Numbered from the stretch's first letter, positions 23,583 through 35,415 are shown. The stretch is DNA of 64,000 nt from Liolophura sinensis (GCF_032854445.1 NC_088300.1:78237966-78301965); one strand, 5' to 3'. Numbers and translations are program-made. The notes: generated from the sequence alone by a model not told the origin.

Positions 23583-25370
23583 CATCGTCCTGTGGCGAGT
23601 TACAATTTGGAATTTTCACCTCATATATCACAGGTGGAAAGTAAGCAGTTTCCGTCCTGTGGCGAGTTACACTTTGGAATTTTCACCTCATATATCACAG
23701 GTGGAAAGTAAGCAGTTTCCGTAATGTGGCGAGTTACACTTTAGAATTTTCACGTCAAATATCACAGGTGGAAAGTAAGCAGTTTCCGTCCTGTGGCGAG
23801 TTACACTTTGGAATTTTCACGTCATATATCACAGGTGGAAAGTAAGCAGTTTCCGTAATGTGGCGAGTTACACTTTAGAATTTTCACGTCATATATCACA
23901 GGTGGAAAGTAAGCAGTTTCCGTCCTGTGGCGAGTTATACTTTGGAATTTTCACCTCATATGTCACACTGGTGGAAAGTAAGCAGTTTCCGTCCTGTGGC
24001 GAGATATACTTTGGAATTTTCACGCCATATGTCACATTGGTGGAAAGTAAGCAGTTTCCGTCCTGTGGCGAGTTATACTTTGGAATTTTCACCTCATATA
24101 TCACAGGTGAGAAGTAAGCAGTTTCCGTCCTGTGGCGAGTTATACTTTGGAATTTTCACCCCATATGTCACAGGTGAGAAGTAAGCAGTTTCTGTCCTGT
24201 GGCGAGTTATACTTTGGAATTTTCACGTCATATATCACAGGTGAGAAGTAAGCAATTTCCGTCCTGTGGCGAGATATACTTTGGAATTTTCACGTCATAT
24301 ATCACAGGTGGAAAGTAAGCAGTTTCCGTCCTGTGGCGAGATATACTTTGGAATTTTCACGTCATATATCACAGGTGGAAAGTAAGCAGTTTCCGTCCTG
24401 TGGCGAGTTATACTTTGGAATTTTCACCTCATATATCACAGTTGAGAAGTAAGCAATTTCCGTCCTGTGGCGAGTTATACTTTGGAATTTTCACCTCATA
24501 TGTCACACCGGTGGAAAGTAAGCAGTTTCTGTCCTGTGGCGAGTTATACTTTGGAATTTTCACGTCATATATCACAGGTGAGATGTAAGCAATTTCCGTC
24601 CTGTGGCGAGTTATACTTTGGAATTTTCACGTCATATATCACAGGTGGAAAGTAAGCAGTTTCCGTCCTGTGGCGAGTTACACTTTGGAATTTTCACGTC
24701 ATATGTCACACTGGTGGAAAGTAAGCAGTTTCTGTCCTGTGGCGAGTTACACTTTAGAATTTTCACCTCATATATCACAGGTGAGAAGTAAGCAGTTTCC
24801 GTCCTGTAGCGAGTTATACTTTGGAATTTTCACCTCATATGTCACATTGGTGGAAAGTAAGCAGTTTCTGTCCTGTGGCGAGTTATATTTTGGAATTTTC
24901 ACCTCATATGTCACAGGTGGAAAGTAAGCAGTTTCCGTCCTGTGGCGAGTTATACTTTGGAATTTTCACGTCATATATCACAGGTGGAAAGTAAGCAGTT
25001 TCCGTCCTGTGGCGAGTCATACTTTGGAAATTTCACGTCATATATCACAGGTGGAAAGTAAGCAGCTTCTGTCCTGTGGCGAGTTATACTTTGGAATTTT
25101 CACCTCATATATCACAGGTGGAAAGTAAGCAGTTTCCGCCCTGTGGCGAGTTATACCTTTGGAATTTTCACGTCATATATCACAGTGGAAAGTAAGCAGT
25201 TTCCGTCCTGTGGAGAGTTATACTTTGGAATTTTCACCTCATATATCACAGGTGGAAAGTAAGCAGTTTCCGTCCTGTGGCGAGTTATACTTTGGAATTT
25301 TCACCTCATATGTCACACTGGTGGAAAGTAAGCAGTTTCCGTCCTGTGGCGAGTTACACTTTGAAACTTT
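23583..25370. repeat. 67-bp minisatellite, ~27 copies
   Basis: Copies of a 67-bp unit (70 bp in a variant with 'cactggtggaaagt'): 'aagcagtttccgtcctgtgg', 'cgagttatactttggaattt', 'tcacgtcatatatcacaggt', 'ggaaagt'. Sequence identity between copies is very high. Each unit contains an acceptor-like 'ttttcac...atatcacag' and a donor-like 'gaaagtaagc'. The array ends with a diverged copy reading into 'cctgttgcagaacagg'. Confidence 0.95.
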
Positions 25371-25873
25371 CCTGTTGCAGAACAGGACTGAACTGAGGTC
25401 TCGGGTGGTGTGGTATGGTGACGTCAGCTGGGAGCTCTAGACATGTCAACCTGTCCACCTGCATGTATGCTTGTCAAAATGATAACGCCAAGCGAGAATT
25501 GCGCCAAACTGGCCCGGAACCAAGTATGCAGCTTGTCTACATACCATTAATAACAATCTGGAATACGTAGGCTATGTTCTACTCACGATTTCTGACTGTC
25601 GCCCTAAGAGAGCACTCCTCCGAGGCAATAAAGGCTTTAGAAGGTAGTACCTGTTACGCAAAATTAATATAATGCGTGAGCTAGATTTTCTACTTACATT
25701 TCGCCTCTATTTGACCCCATGTAGACAAAGAAGGTATTAAGACTTTACGTGCTTCTACTTGTGTTGTAAGTACCAAGGTGACACATTACAGCTCAAGCAT
25801 TAAATAATTTCATCTTTAACAAAGAGACCCCCTCTCCCACTCTTCCGTTAAATATGTTCTGTTAAAAAGATGT
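25371..25873. other. Unassigned spacer
   Basis: Unique sequence from the end of the 67-bp array to the foldback element. No gene or repeat recognised. Confidence 0.5.
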
Positions 25874-26084
25874 TCGAATTGTATACCTGCAAACAATCTT
25901 CGTTTAACTCCGTATCCTGAAGGATGACGGATTGCATTTCCGTCGATCTAACCGAGTAATCCGTTCCCGAACACGGTATAATTCATTAGTAGGAAGGTTT
26001 TAATCCGTCAGAGGGACGAAAAGTAACCCGTCATCCGTCAGGATATGGATATAAACGAAGATTGTTTGCTGGTATACAATTCGA
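25874..26084. mobile_element. Foldback MITE-like element with ~57-bp terminal inverted repeats
   Basis: The left arm 25874-25930 ('tcgaattgtatacctgcaaa', 'caatcttcgttt', 'ccgtatcctgaaggatgacg') is matched by the reverse complement of 26027-26084 with only a few mismatches. The ~96-bp centre also contains complementary 'atccgt' pieces. No coding capacity. Target-site duplication is not obvious. The structure fits a non-autonomous DNA transposon. Confidence 0.8.
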
Positions 26085-26208
26085 GGATCATTTTCAAGCG
26101 AAGCATTAAGCGATTCTACCATCGAGTTTTCAATAAAAAGTTTAAAAAGTTAAAATATTCGTCAAAATATTACCAGCAATAAACCCTTATCCATGACAAC
26201 TTCATGAC

Positions 26209-26340
26209 TTAGGGTCGTGAGTTTCCCTCGGGCTCTGCCCGGTTTGCTCTCACCATAATGCTGGCCACCGTCGCATAAGTGAAGTATTCTTGAGTACGGC
26301 GTAAAACATCAATCAAATAAAGAAATAAATAAATAAAATT
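26209..26340 (+). mobile_element. SINE copy, 5' truncated
   Basis: Best-preserved plus-strand copy: 'gtttccctcgggctctgccc', 'ccataatgctggccaccgtc', 'gtgaagtattcttgagtacg', 'gcgtaaaacatcaatcaaat' and a tail 'aaagaaataaataaataaaa'. The (AAAT)n tail at the right defines the orientation. No clear target-site duplication was found. Confidence 0.85.
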
Positions 26341-27027
26341 TACGACATAGTATGGTGTTTAAAGTCAACTAGATATGACCTTTATGCACTTCACTTTAAA
26401 CATCTCCCTTGCAATACCTTTGATTTGTACTGCTCGCTTTAGCATTTCAACGGTGACCACAATGACAAAACCCCTACTGGGACTGAAATCCTATAGATAT
26501 CTTAGAAAACCATTGTGAAGACAAGAAGCAGCTTGTTAAAGTAAACATAGGCCGTTGGGTCTCGCAAAGAATTGTATCAATAGTGGACTAAATTTTCTTT
26601 AGATCTATGTTAAAACATTGAATACAGACTTGTGATTTTAACCATGGTGACATGATTAATAACATATGACTATACCTGACTGCGGCTGGACAGCCCCAGT
26701 GTTGTCATCTGCTGTTTCACTAAAACATCACACATGACACCTCTCCTTGTCACAGCGTTGGCCTACTGTCATATATATTATATAATGTCGGACAGATAGT
26801 GACCTTGTGCTCTCTCCAGAATGAAGTACAAAATGTGTCTGGGACAAACACACATATCCATACCTCAGTATATAGACCTGTTGTTTAATTATTTACCTTA
26901 TATGGAAAATGATAGGAAAATTGAATCTGTAACATTTACCCAACTTTTGCAATCTGGGGCATTTCAACAAAGGCATTAACTACTTAATAATTTACAGACA
27001 ACCATTACATATACAGTAAGGCTAGTC
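26341..27027. other. Unassigned region with two splice-bounded open segments on the minus strand
   Basis: Contains minus-strand segments 26482-26418 and 26719-26676 bounded by AG and GT. They do not join each other in an open phase and have no recognised product, so they are not annotated as exons. Confidence 0.3.
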
Positions 27028-27039
27028 TGAACATTTATT

Positions 27040-27156
27040 TATTGATTGATTTAACTGGTGTTTTACGCCGAACTCAAGAATATTTCACTCATATGACGGC
27101 GGATAGCATTATGGTGGGAGGAAACGCCGGTCAGCATTATGGTGGGAGGAAAATTT
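27040..27156 (-). mobile_element. SINE copy with 12-bp target-site duplication and internal duplication
   Basis: Minus-strand SINE: tail at the left, then 'ggtgttttacgccgaactca', 'agaatatttcactcatatga' and 'cggcggatagcattatggtg'. The block 'gcattatggtgggaggaaa' occurs twice (about 27107-27125 and 27134-27152). The direct repeat 'tgaacatttatt' at 27028-27039 and 27157-27168 is a perfect target-site duplication. Confidence 0.85.
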
Positions 27157-27570
27157 TGAACATTTATTACCAGATCAAATTTGTTTAGATAGCCGCTGTG
27201 TCACAAGAATGTATTCAATGTAAAGTTTGTTTCCACCAGTAAGAAAACTCAATAATGGATCTAAACTTCAGAAGAAAATACAGTATGAATTGCACACAAG
27301 CCTAGACACATGGGAACAATCGATAGTCATATATAGGAAGCTGAGGGGTACACAACATCATGGTAACTGTAATGGGTAACCTACTCAGGACACCTGTGGC
27401 ACACTGTGAGTCCATGTCGCGCATGTAGGAGGTCAAGAAGTGCTTGGCGTTGAGCGGTGGAAGAGGAAATTATATATTTGGAGCCTCTCCGTCTAGGATA
27501 AATCATGGTGATTGAATTACAAGACTCCGACTTTGGAAAAATGTTCGTTAAAAATCATTCAGTTCTCAGA

Positions 27571-27738
<168 letters not shown>

Positions 27739-27750
27739 AAATAAAGTTTC

Positions 27751-28017
27751 AGAAAATTGGAAAGATTGGTTTACTCGAAAACTTGTCAATATTTTAGCAT
27801 ATGTGTGACCTTTCAGTGACCTTAACCTTCAACCTCAATATCGAAAAGCATGAAACAAATTATGCAGGCCTATGACACATACACTATCTCAGCTAAAAGC
27901 TAGAAAACTAAGAAAATTTTAATAAAGAATTTTTCCTCTTATAGTTTAAGCCTCAAGTATGACGACCTTCGGACCAAAAGTCTTGGCGTAGAGATGATTT
28001 GCATGCGCATACCACGT
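27751..28017 (+). repeat. Dispersed repeat, copy 1
   Basis: First of two adjacent copies of a ~270-286-bp unit. Shared landmarks are 'gaaaacttgtcaatatttt', 'aaaagcatgaaacaaatt' (27844, second copy 28130), 'cactatctcag' and 'gaccttcggaccaaaagtc'. The 'gtgacctt-gacctt' texture is typical of high-copy mollusc repeats, but I cannot name the family. No coding capacity. Confidence 0.75.
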
Positions 28018-28285
28018 TTCATAAAAGTTGAAATAACGGTTTAGTCGGAAACTTGTTAACAATATTTTTAGCACATGTGTGAACCTTTATGTGACCTTTC
28101 CGTGACCTTGACCTTCAACCTCAACACTGAAAAGCATGAAACAAATTCTCCAGGTCGGTGATACGCGCACTACCTCAGTGAAAGGTAGAAAACTGAGAAA
28201 ATTTTTAAAAAACATTTCTCAAATAGTTGACCTCTGCATGACCTTGACCTTCGGACCAAAAGTCATTCAGTTGGTAACCATGGTA
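28018..28285 (+). repeat. Dispersed repeat, copy 2
   Basis: Second tandem copy of the unit above, offset by 286 bp, ending near 'ttcggaccaaaagtcattca'. The LINE remnant follows directly. Confidence 0.75.
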
Positions 28286-28290
28286 CAAAC

Positions 28291-28900
28291 ATGATATATA
28301 CATGTCATGAAAGCTGTTGGGGAGAACATAGTGCTGCATACCAAGGCTGTCCCGCCTATAAAGAGGCGAGCAAAGCGCAATTCCTAAAAGCAACTGAAAC
28401 TGTGTCGTATGAAGCTGGACTGAAAACTGTCCGTGGCAATCGGGTTAATCAAGTTCAAGCTACCCTCCCCGCCAATGGTCAACACCCACAGCCCGTGCAA
28501 GCAGTGGAATTGCCCATGCCTCAAAGTCATGAATGAAACCCACCCACCAAGACCGACGCCCCAAATGTGTTCTGTTGAAAGTCAAACAGAAAACAATGAG
28601 AGTGTACAGATCGATAGTCTTGCGCCTGATGAACTCACGAACATGGTTGCTTTCTTCACCGAGATTTTGTTTCATTGTTCTAAAATACCTAAGAATTCTG
28701 ACATAATCAAATATCTTGCGGAGTGTGCTCAGCGTCACCTTGGCACGAATATAATTGACTCCGCTGAGTTAATGAATATGTTAAAGTACAGAAAAAAGCT
28801 CGAAATAATGGATTACAAGGTACGAGTTCAACATCTTCTGTTAGGTCTTCTTTGTATAATTATGGGTTTCAATCTCCTTCATCAGAATATACAGTTCTAA
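28291..28900 (+). pseudogene. LINE ORF1 (gag-like) C-terminal remnant
   Basis: The first frame (28291-28536) reads a CCHC-type knuckle remnant with C-WGE-H-SAAYQG-C, then PAYKEASKAQFLKATETVSY, the usual sequence after ORF1 zinc knuckles in this kind of LINE. The frame is lost near 28536 and continues in another one (to 28900) with PDELTNMVAFFTEILFHC and HLGTNIIDSAELMNMLKYRK. The N-terminal half of ORF1 is absent because of 5' truncation. It would have bound element RNA; the copy cannot do so as a whole protein. Confidence 0.7.
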
Positions 28901-31900
28901 TACTCACATAGTCAAGGACTTCATTTTTTTCTGTCATCGCTTGCAGATAAACCAGATGTTTTCTGCTTACAGGAGACGTTTTTAAAGCCCCATCTAGACT
29001 TCACATACCCTGGCTATGGAATATTCCGTGCTGATAGAGTCAATCGTGCTGGAGGAGGATTGGTAACGTTTATAAGGAATTCTTTGTCTTTTACAGAAGT
29101 TGTGCTACCTAATCTGCAGTCAACTGAATGTCAGTGTTACAAAATCCCATTGTGTGATGAACGTTTTGTGAACATTGTAAATCTTCTGCCTTCACTTGGA
29201 ACGTTGACAATGTCTCCCTTTGCGAGAGCGATCATTATCCGATAGTGATTAACTCTGGTTTGTTACCGCATTGCAACTCTGGAGTAGGCCTACCTAAATG
29301 GAAACTGAAGGAGGCAGACTGGTACATATATCGTAAGGAATGTGAGATGAGCTTTTCTGAAACTACTTTTGACAATAATATTGATACTTTTAATTCAAAC
29401 GTTGTTGATGCCATCAACTTTGCAGCTGAGAAATCTATTCCTCAGTCGAAGCCTAATCTAGGAAAGACACCAGTCCCATGGTGGAGCGAGGAATGCAGCT
29501 TTAAGGGACAGAAAACGGACAAAGAATAGGGCATGTCGTACGCGTCTCTGTGAAGATATCATTGAATATAAACGTTGCAAGGCTGTTACACAGCGTGTTA
29601 TTAAGCAAATACAGAAAGCCCATTGGCGTAAATATTGCTCAAATCTCACCAATCGCACTCCTCTTAAGAGCGTGTGGTCCCAGATGAAAGCAGTCAGCGG
29701 AAATCGTAAGCACTCAACTATTCCTATAATGAATACAGATACGACAGGCTCCGTTACAGACAACGAAAAATGCAATGTTTTAGCAGATAACGTTGCATAT
29801 GTATCAAGTTCAGATAACTACGATCCGGAATTTCTGGAACACAAGGAAAGCATGGAAAACTCCAATTCTTTTGAGAATGTATTATTCGATGATTTGGCAA
29901 TAAATGAAGAGTTTCCACTCCCTGAGTTAAGACAAGTTCTTTCAGCTAAGAAGGACTCTTCTCCCGGAGAAGACAATATAAGTTACTCAGTGATTATGAA
30001 CTTGCCAGATAAATGTTTGAACGTTTTGTTAGTTCTGTACAATTCTGTGTGGAATAAAAAGTATCTCCCCTTAGCATGGAAGAGGTCAACAGTAGTTCCA
30101 ATTGCCAAACCTGAAAAAAAAAACGCATCGCTTCCATCGTCATACCGACCAATTGCACTAACGTCTTGTCTTTGTAAAGTCATGGAGACTATGGCGAATT
30201 CCAGGTTGGTTTGGTTTCTGACTAAAAACAACATTTATTCGCCCACCCAAAGCGAATTTCGAGCTAACAGAAGCACCACTGATCATATTGTAACACTTGA
30301 GTCAACTATTCTTAGATCCTTGGCCAATAAAGAGTCCATCTTTGCAGTTTTCTTGGACATCCAGAGAGCTTATGATATGCTATGGAAACATCTTGGATGA
30401 AGATGAGAGACCTTGGTATTGGTGGTAACTTCTTTGGTTGGGTCTGACCGGCTAATTCAGGTACGTATTGACAAAACCTGTTCCCGTTCTGTTCTTGTTG
30501 AAATCGGCCTGCCCCAGGGAAGCGTAATAGCGCCGACTCTCTTTAACATCGCCATAAATGACCTCCCTGAAGTGTTGAATCCTAATTTAAGCCATTGGCT
30601 ATTTGCAGGCCATAAAGCCGTATGGTCCAAGGAATATTCTGCTTGCTAGAAAGTACATACAAGAAGGTTTGGATGCTATCTCTGCCTGGAGTAAAGCATA
30701 GGGGTTCAAGTTTTCAACAGCTAAGACAGAAGCCGTAATTTTCACAAACAGGAGGTGACTACCTTCCATGTCGGTGTATCTGAATGATAGTGAGGTTAAG
30801 ATTGTACAATAATTTCGCTATTTGGGTGTTTTGTTTGACTCTAAACTTACTTGGGATGCTCATGTAAATTCCATTGTAGCAAAATGTAAGAAAGCTCTCA
30901 ATCTGATGAGAGCTGTATCTGGGAAATGTTGGGGCGCTGACAGTTATATTGTCTATTGTCCACGGTTAGATTATGGATGTGAAGCCTACGATTCTGTCTG
31001 TGCTTCATTTAAAGCTAAGCTTGACAGTATTCAATGTTCAGCGCTCTGTATTGCAACAGGTACGCTGAAAACAACTCCCTTAAACATATTTCAACATATA
31101 TGTGATGGATGGCCTCTTTTTGTTCGAAGACAGATTCGATCACTGCAATTTGGATGGCTTCACATGGGAACTCACCAACTGACATTTTCAGACCATCCTA
31201 TTTTGATATTTTGTTTGAAGGTATGAGCAGAAAAAGAGAGCCCTTTAGTGTACGAGCGAAATGTATGTACGACACAATGCAGATCGCCGGCATTCAAATC
31301 TGGTACAATTTTATTCCTGCGTTTCCTCCTGAAGTTACGTCTACCGAATATTTCACAAGCGTTACACAGAGAAGTGAAAAAGCCAGATAACTTAGAGTTT
31401 GTCTCCCTTTTCTCTAGGGACTATATTGCCAGAACTTGAAGCCACTATCTACAGGTTTTTACAGATGCGTCAAAGTGCCCGGATACTGACAAAACCGGCT
31501 GTGCTTTTTGTGTCCCAGAAATTCACCATAGTAAGGCGTTTAGACTTACGGATGCAGTATCGGCATTAACTCCTGAATTGACTGGGATTCTTTGCGCACT
31601 GCATTTTTTACAAGATTTTAAGCCAGCAAGAGCCGTTATCTTCACGGATTCTCTAAGTGTGATACTTGCTTTACAGAATTTTACGCCCATGATAGGCTCT
31701 CCAATCATTTTTGATATACTACATTTATGTACCTGTTTATTCGACCAAGGTGAGGAAATCTGTTTTGAGTGGGTCCCCGGCCATTCTAGTATTGCGGGTA
31801 ATGAATCGGCGGACAAACTAGCGAAACAACGCTGTCTCATTTACACATTGCTCAACATGTATCTGTGTCTGTTTCGGAAGCAATGTATATATTTAAGCGG

Positions 31901-32340
31901 AATTTTATTTCAATTTGGCAGGAAGACCAGGACACCTCCACTGAAGGGAGATATTTTTATAATTTTAATAACAGTGTTTCTGATTCTCATCTTGTTAGTC
32001 TTTCTTCCAGGCGAGCAGAAATCCTATGCAACAGATTGAGGACAGAGCACATTCAAACGAATTTTTATTTAAACAGATTTCATTTACATGATACGGGTGT
32101 TTGTGATCATTGCCAGGTTGAGGAAACAACTGAGCTTAGGTTGTTCTGATGCCCACAACATATTCTCCAGAGACATCGCTTTCATGTGGAACTACCCTGT
32201 GCTGGCTTTACAGACCCCACTCAGACAATGTTTTAAGGCCTGCAAGAAGTCTGGTAGAGTCTTCGAAGCTACAGTAAGGTCCCTGCTTCCATGTGCTAGG
32301 AGAAAAGTTAGAGTACAGTACATTCTCATCTCTATGTTAT
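28860..32340 (+). pseudogene. LINE ORF2 (endonuclease, reverse transcriptase, RNase H), multiply broken
   Basis: Endonuclease about 28860-29260: LQETFL keeps the catalytic Glu, but after FVNIVN (about 29180) the frame jumps directly to FTWNVDNVSLCESDHYPIVI, so the middle of the domain, including the DFN-type catalytic motif, is deleted. WWSEEC follows, then a frameshift near 29500. Reverse transcriptase about 29930-30900: palm motif A (FLDIQRAYD) and motif B (GLPQGS) are present, with a small deletion and shift near 30395-30450. The YADD-type motif C reads LFAGHKAVW, so both metal-binding aspartates are lost (30598-30624). Stops replace Trp or Arg codons near 30698 and 30757. RNase H about 31455-31830 keeps D (FTDAS), E (TPELTG), D (FTDSLS) and D (NESADK). 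The C-terminal CDHC motif lies near 32090-32150. Confidence 0.85.
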
Positions 32341-32444
32341 AATGCATTAATGTGAACACTACTTGGTTTCAGCACTGATCGTGGCGTGCATCATTCATTA
32401 GAATGGAAACACCATTAAACAAACTACCACCACCACCACCGCAC

Positions 32445-32625
32445 ATGAGGGACCTTTACGTGACCTTGACCTTTAACCTCAACATTGAAAAGCATGAAAC
32501 AAATTCTCCAGATCTGTGATACGTACACTATCTCAGTGAAATGCTAGATAACACAGGAAATTTTAACTTGTTGACAACGTTTTTAGGACATGCGTTTCAG
32601 TGACCTTGATCCTTTGGCCTCAGTA
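32445..32625 (+). repeat. Dispersed repeat, copy 3 (partial)
   Basis: 'gtgaccttgacctttaacct', 'aaaagcatgaaacaaatt' (32488), 'cactatctcagtgaaatg' and 'gaccttgatcctttggcctc' match copies 1 and 2. It starts mid-unit right after the LINE tail. Confidence 0.75.
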
Positions 32626-33438
32626 TAATTCGCGCGCGTTCCATCCATTCATTGTCCCATACTCCAGTGTCGTCCGCCTTTCAACGCGAGCACGATTTTC
32701 CCACCAGATTATCTCTTATCCCAGGTACATTACATGTACTAATATTGTGCTCACCAGTATATAGGGTAGGCCTGATTAGTGCAGGCACCAACCACATGTA
32801 TGGAGCAAGTGCGTGAGCCTTAGGTCTTTATATAGCACATTACATTTGGGGTTATTGATTGCAGGTAATAAAGTGACTGACCAGCTGACGTCGTGTGTAT
32901 AGGCCAGCTGTTATATACATATACACACTGACTCGTGCATCACACGCTATGGCGTGGGCTGCTTCCCATATTGTACCTATCATTTATGTCACACCAATTG
33001 TATTCAGTGCGAAAGACTAAAGGCAAAACGATGTTAAAATATCTTTTAAAAATCATAATAAAAAACCGTTGTGTATTAAATATGAATTCCGCTTTTTATC
33101 TAGTCGATGCCTAATACTGATAGTTTTTATCTCTGTTGTACTCAGCGATCAATGGCTATCGGGATTTCGTACTACAGAACGCATATCCAAGACAAAAACT
33201 AATTCCTGTTGATATTTAAGCTATACAGAGTAATGTTTTCAGTTGTACAGGTGGTGAATACATGTTAGGGCGGGCTACGACAGTTGAGAGCTGGCCATGC
33301 ATGTGACTAGTAAGATAACGGCTCAGTACACTAATGTAGTATGGCAATGACTGGACACTTTCCGAGGGCTTGGATTAGCGCAGCTAGCGAGAACAGCCAC
33401 CAAGTAAAGTCTGTTTCTTGACAGGAGATCTGACTTAC
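32626..33438. other. Unassigned region
   Basis: Unique DNA without recognisable gene, array or transposon. Confidence 0.4.
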
Positions 33439-33514
33439 CTTTGTCCTTAGCATGGGGGTGAAACATGTTACCCAACCGCGTAGTAAGCTTGACTGGCCTC
33501 AGTATAGTCACCAT
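33439..33514 (-). CDS. Candidate first coding exon of an unidentified minus-strand gene
   Basis: An ATG at 33514-33512 opens a 25-codon segment (MVTILRPVKLTT, RLGNMFHPHAKDK) that ends at a consensus donor, AAAG followed by GTAAGT (33438-33433), leaving phase 1. A TATA-like run lies about 390 bp upstream (33903-33916). No matching second exon can be proved; a 49-bp segment at 27442-27394 would continue in phase but is not conserved to my knowledge. I do not recognise the protein. It could be chance: single short frames next to a GTAAGT are not rare. Confidence 0.2.
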
Positions 33515-33902
33515 GACTGTCTCAAGCCGTGTTCTCCACGCAACAAGCCTGGGGTCAGCCGCCCAGCTAAATTCAACAGGTAGCCTGCCAGGTGTAAACT
33601 ATCCGGCAGTATCTGGCAGGGACACCGTATCACCATTTGTTTACACAGGTACTTGTGTTTACGTGGCCTGCCAGTCACTCCAACACCGTGAGTTTTTTGT
33701 TTCAGTCTAGCTAGCCAATACAAAGCGAGACCTGACCCTGTGACAGCTCGATCCCTTTTGCTTATATACCTTTAACTGTTAAGCTAAAACAAGAAAACAT
33801 GACATGGTCAGTGACACTCTTCTGTCCAGACTGACGAGCGTAAAGACCGCAGGCAGTGCAAAACAGACGTCCATACGGCCGTTAGCCAGTTACGTAATCG
33901 CT

Positions 33903-33916
33903 GATATATATATAGT
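33903..33916 (-). promoter_or_regulatory. TATA-box-like element, minus strand
   Basis: On the minus strand the sequence reads 'gggggactatatatatatca', a long TATA run preceded by a G-rich stretch. It would place a transcription start near 33870-33880, upstream of the candidate exon at 33514. A short TA microsatellite is the alternative explanation. Confidence 0.25.
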
Positions 33917-33929
33917 CCCCCACTCTGGC

Positions 33930-35412
33930 TTCCCGTGACCCCCGGGAAACAGTGCGACGCGGTCAGATATGGGTCAGTATGACCACAGAAAACACTGTCA
34001 TGAGAGGGTGAGAGATTTTTCCCATCTGACAAGTCAGCCTACTCCGTCAGTTGTATCTGTTCATTCTGATGGCAAACTACGTCGCAGAAACCTAATTAAC
34101 AGGTGAAAAAGGTCCACGGTGAATGGAGGTGTATATTTCAGGGGGCGGCCTTCTGGAGCTGCAAACCTCACCTCCTCGGTTTGCCCTTTTGATATGGTAA
34201 CGATTCAGGGTTGTCCCAGCAAGTAAAGAGGTTTAGCGGTCCTGTGATTACAACTGAAGTCGTGGGCCATACGCTATGGTTACTAACAGCTAAGATGACA
34301 TGTTGACAGATTAAACACGTGACAGGGGTACCGCAAGGTTTGCGCTAAGTCCAGAAACATACTATCCCCTATCAGATAACTAAAAGGAGGCTCTCTAAGG
34401 GCTTTGTATACAGGGACTTTTCGCTGAAGTGATCTGCAAGTCATATGCACTGCACACAGGTGTGGTGTATGGAGTTACGTCAGATATGATACGTGTGCAT
34501 CACTGTCGTATGGCCGTCTTTCATAACATGTTGTACCTGACTTTGTCACCCTCATATTCGCTGGCCATATTGCCGCTACCCTCATATTTCGTTCTGAACT
34601 TATATAGCCTGGAAAAATAAGCCGATCTCTACTTTCTTATGCTTCAGTGAAACATTTCTCATCAACAAGAAAGTTAACAATTAAGAATATAACTGAGCAA
34701 ACAAATAAGTAAGTCGATAAATGAATCAATACCATTAAAACCATCAAGGGCGTATAGGTGAATAATTTAAGTAACAAAAGTCGACGGTGACAGAACGGAA
34801 CTTTCTGCTGATTACACTGTGAAATCAAGTGTGAATGGAAAATACCATACACCACCTAGATTATGGACTTGAAAGATGATACAGGCACATTTCATTTACA
34901 TTTTTAGTGCGGAGATGGCGTAAGATGCTCACAGTTAATTAAATCTTAATTTAAAAGTACGTTTTAAAATCAAGTGCAGTATATATGAAAATATCTTTGG
35001 TGAGAACGTCAGCATGACCTGTGTTGTTGCCTTTTCAATGAAAAAGAAACTGCCTGGAAGTAAAATTAAACAGTAGCTGAGAGTGTGTCGTGTTTTCCTT
35101 GTGGATTAGGCCAAAACACAAGAGCACTCTCAAAATCTCTCAAAATTCCTTAGATGATACGCTTCTGTCAGAATGTCAGGTTTGTATCAAATACTGGGTT
35201 CTCTTTCCTTGAAAGGGAAGGAATCTATTGTCTGTTCACCATCCTTATGCAGGGTCTAATTTTAGTGCATTTCGGCTACAATTAAGGCTGGTACAGTGTT
35301 TTATTTCCAATTATCAGCATAAATTGCAGACCGAATATTGCTTATCTTATAACAACATATGTCCTCATTTGGACAAAACAATGTTTACATCGCGCTTCTC
35401 TATAACGCATAC

Positions 35413-35415
<3 letters not shown>
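33930..35415. other. Unassigned region
   Basis: No recognisable exon chain, array or transposon. Confidence 0.4.

Larger units (their letters stand above)
28290..32440 (+). mobile_element. 5'-truncated, inactivated non-LTR retrotransposon (I-superfamily-like: EN-RT-RNase H)
   Basis: A 4.15-kb LINE remnant in plus orientation. It starts inside the zinc-knuckle part of ORF1 (GEHSAAYQGCPAYKEASK) and continues through ORF2: apurinic-type endonuclease (PDVFCLQETFL, SDHYPIVI), reverse transcriptase (SYRPIALTSC, FLDIQRAYDMLW, GLPQGSVIAPTLFNIAIND), RNase H (FTDAS, FTDSLS, GHSSIAGNESADKLA) and a C-terminal Cys motif (CDHC). A downstream RNase H within ORF2 is characteristic of I-superfamily elements (I, Nimb and relatives) and some others such as R1/LOA; the exact clade is not determined. 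Frameshifts and stops make it non-functional. The 3' end is placed at a short (ACC)n run near 32423-32438, which may be its tail. It is embedded among copies of the dispersed repeat. Confidence 0.9.

Noticed and set aside
26418-26482. Candidate exon in the hypothetical 26-34 kb minus-strand gene
   Set aside because: Open only in phase 2, which is incompatible with the preceding candidate segment.
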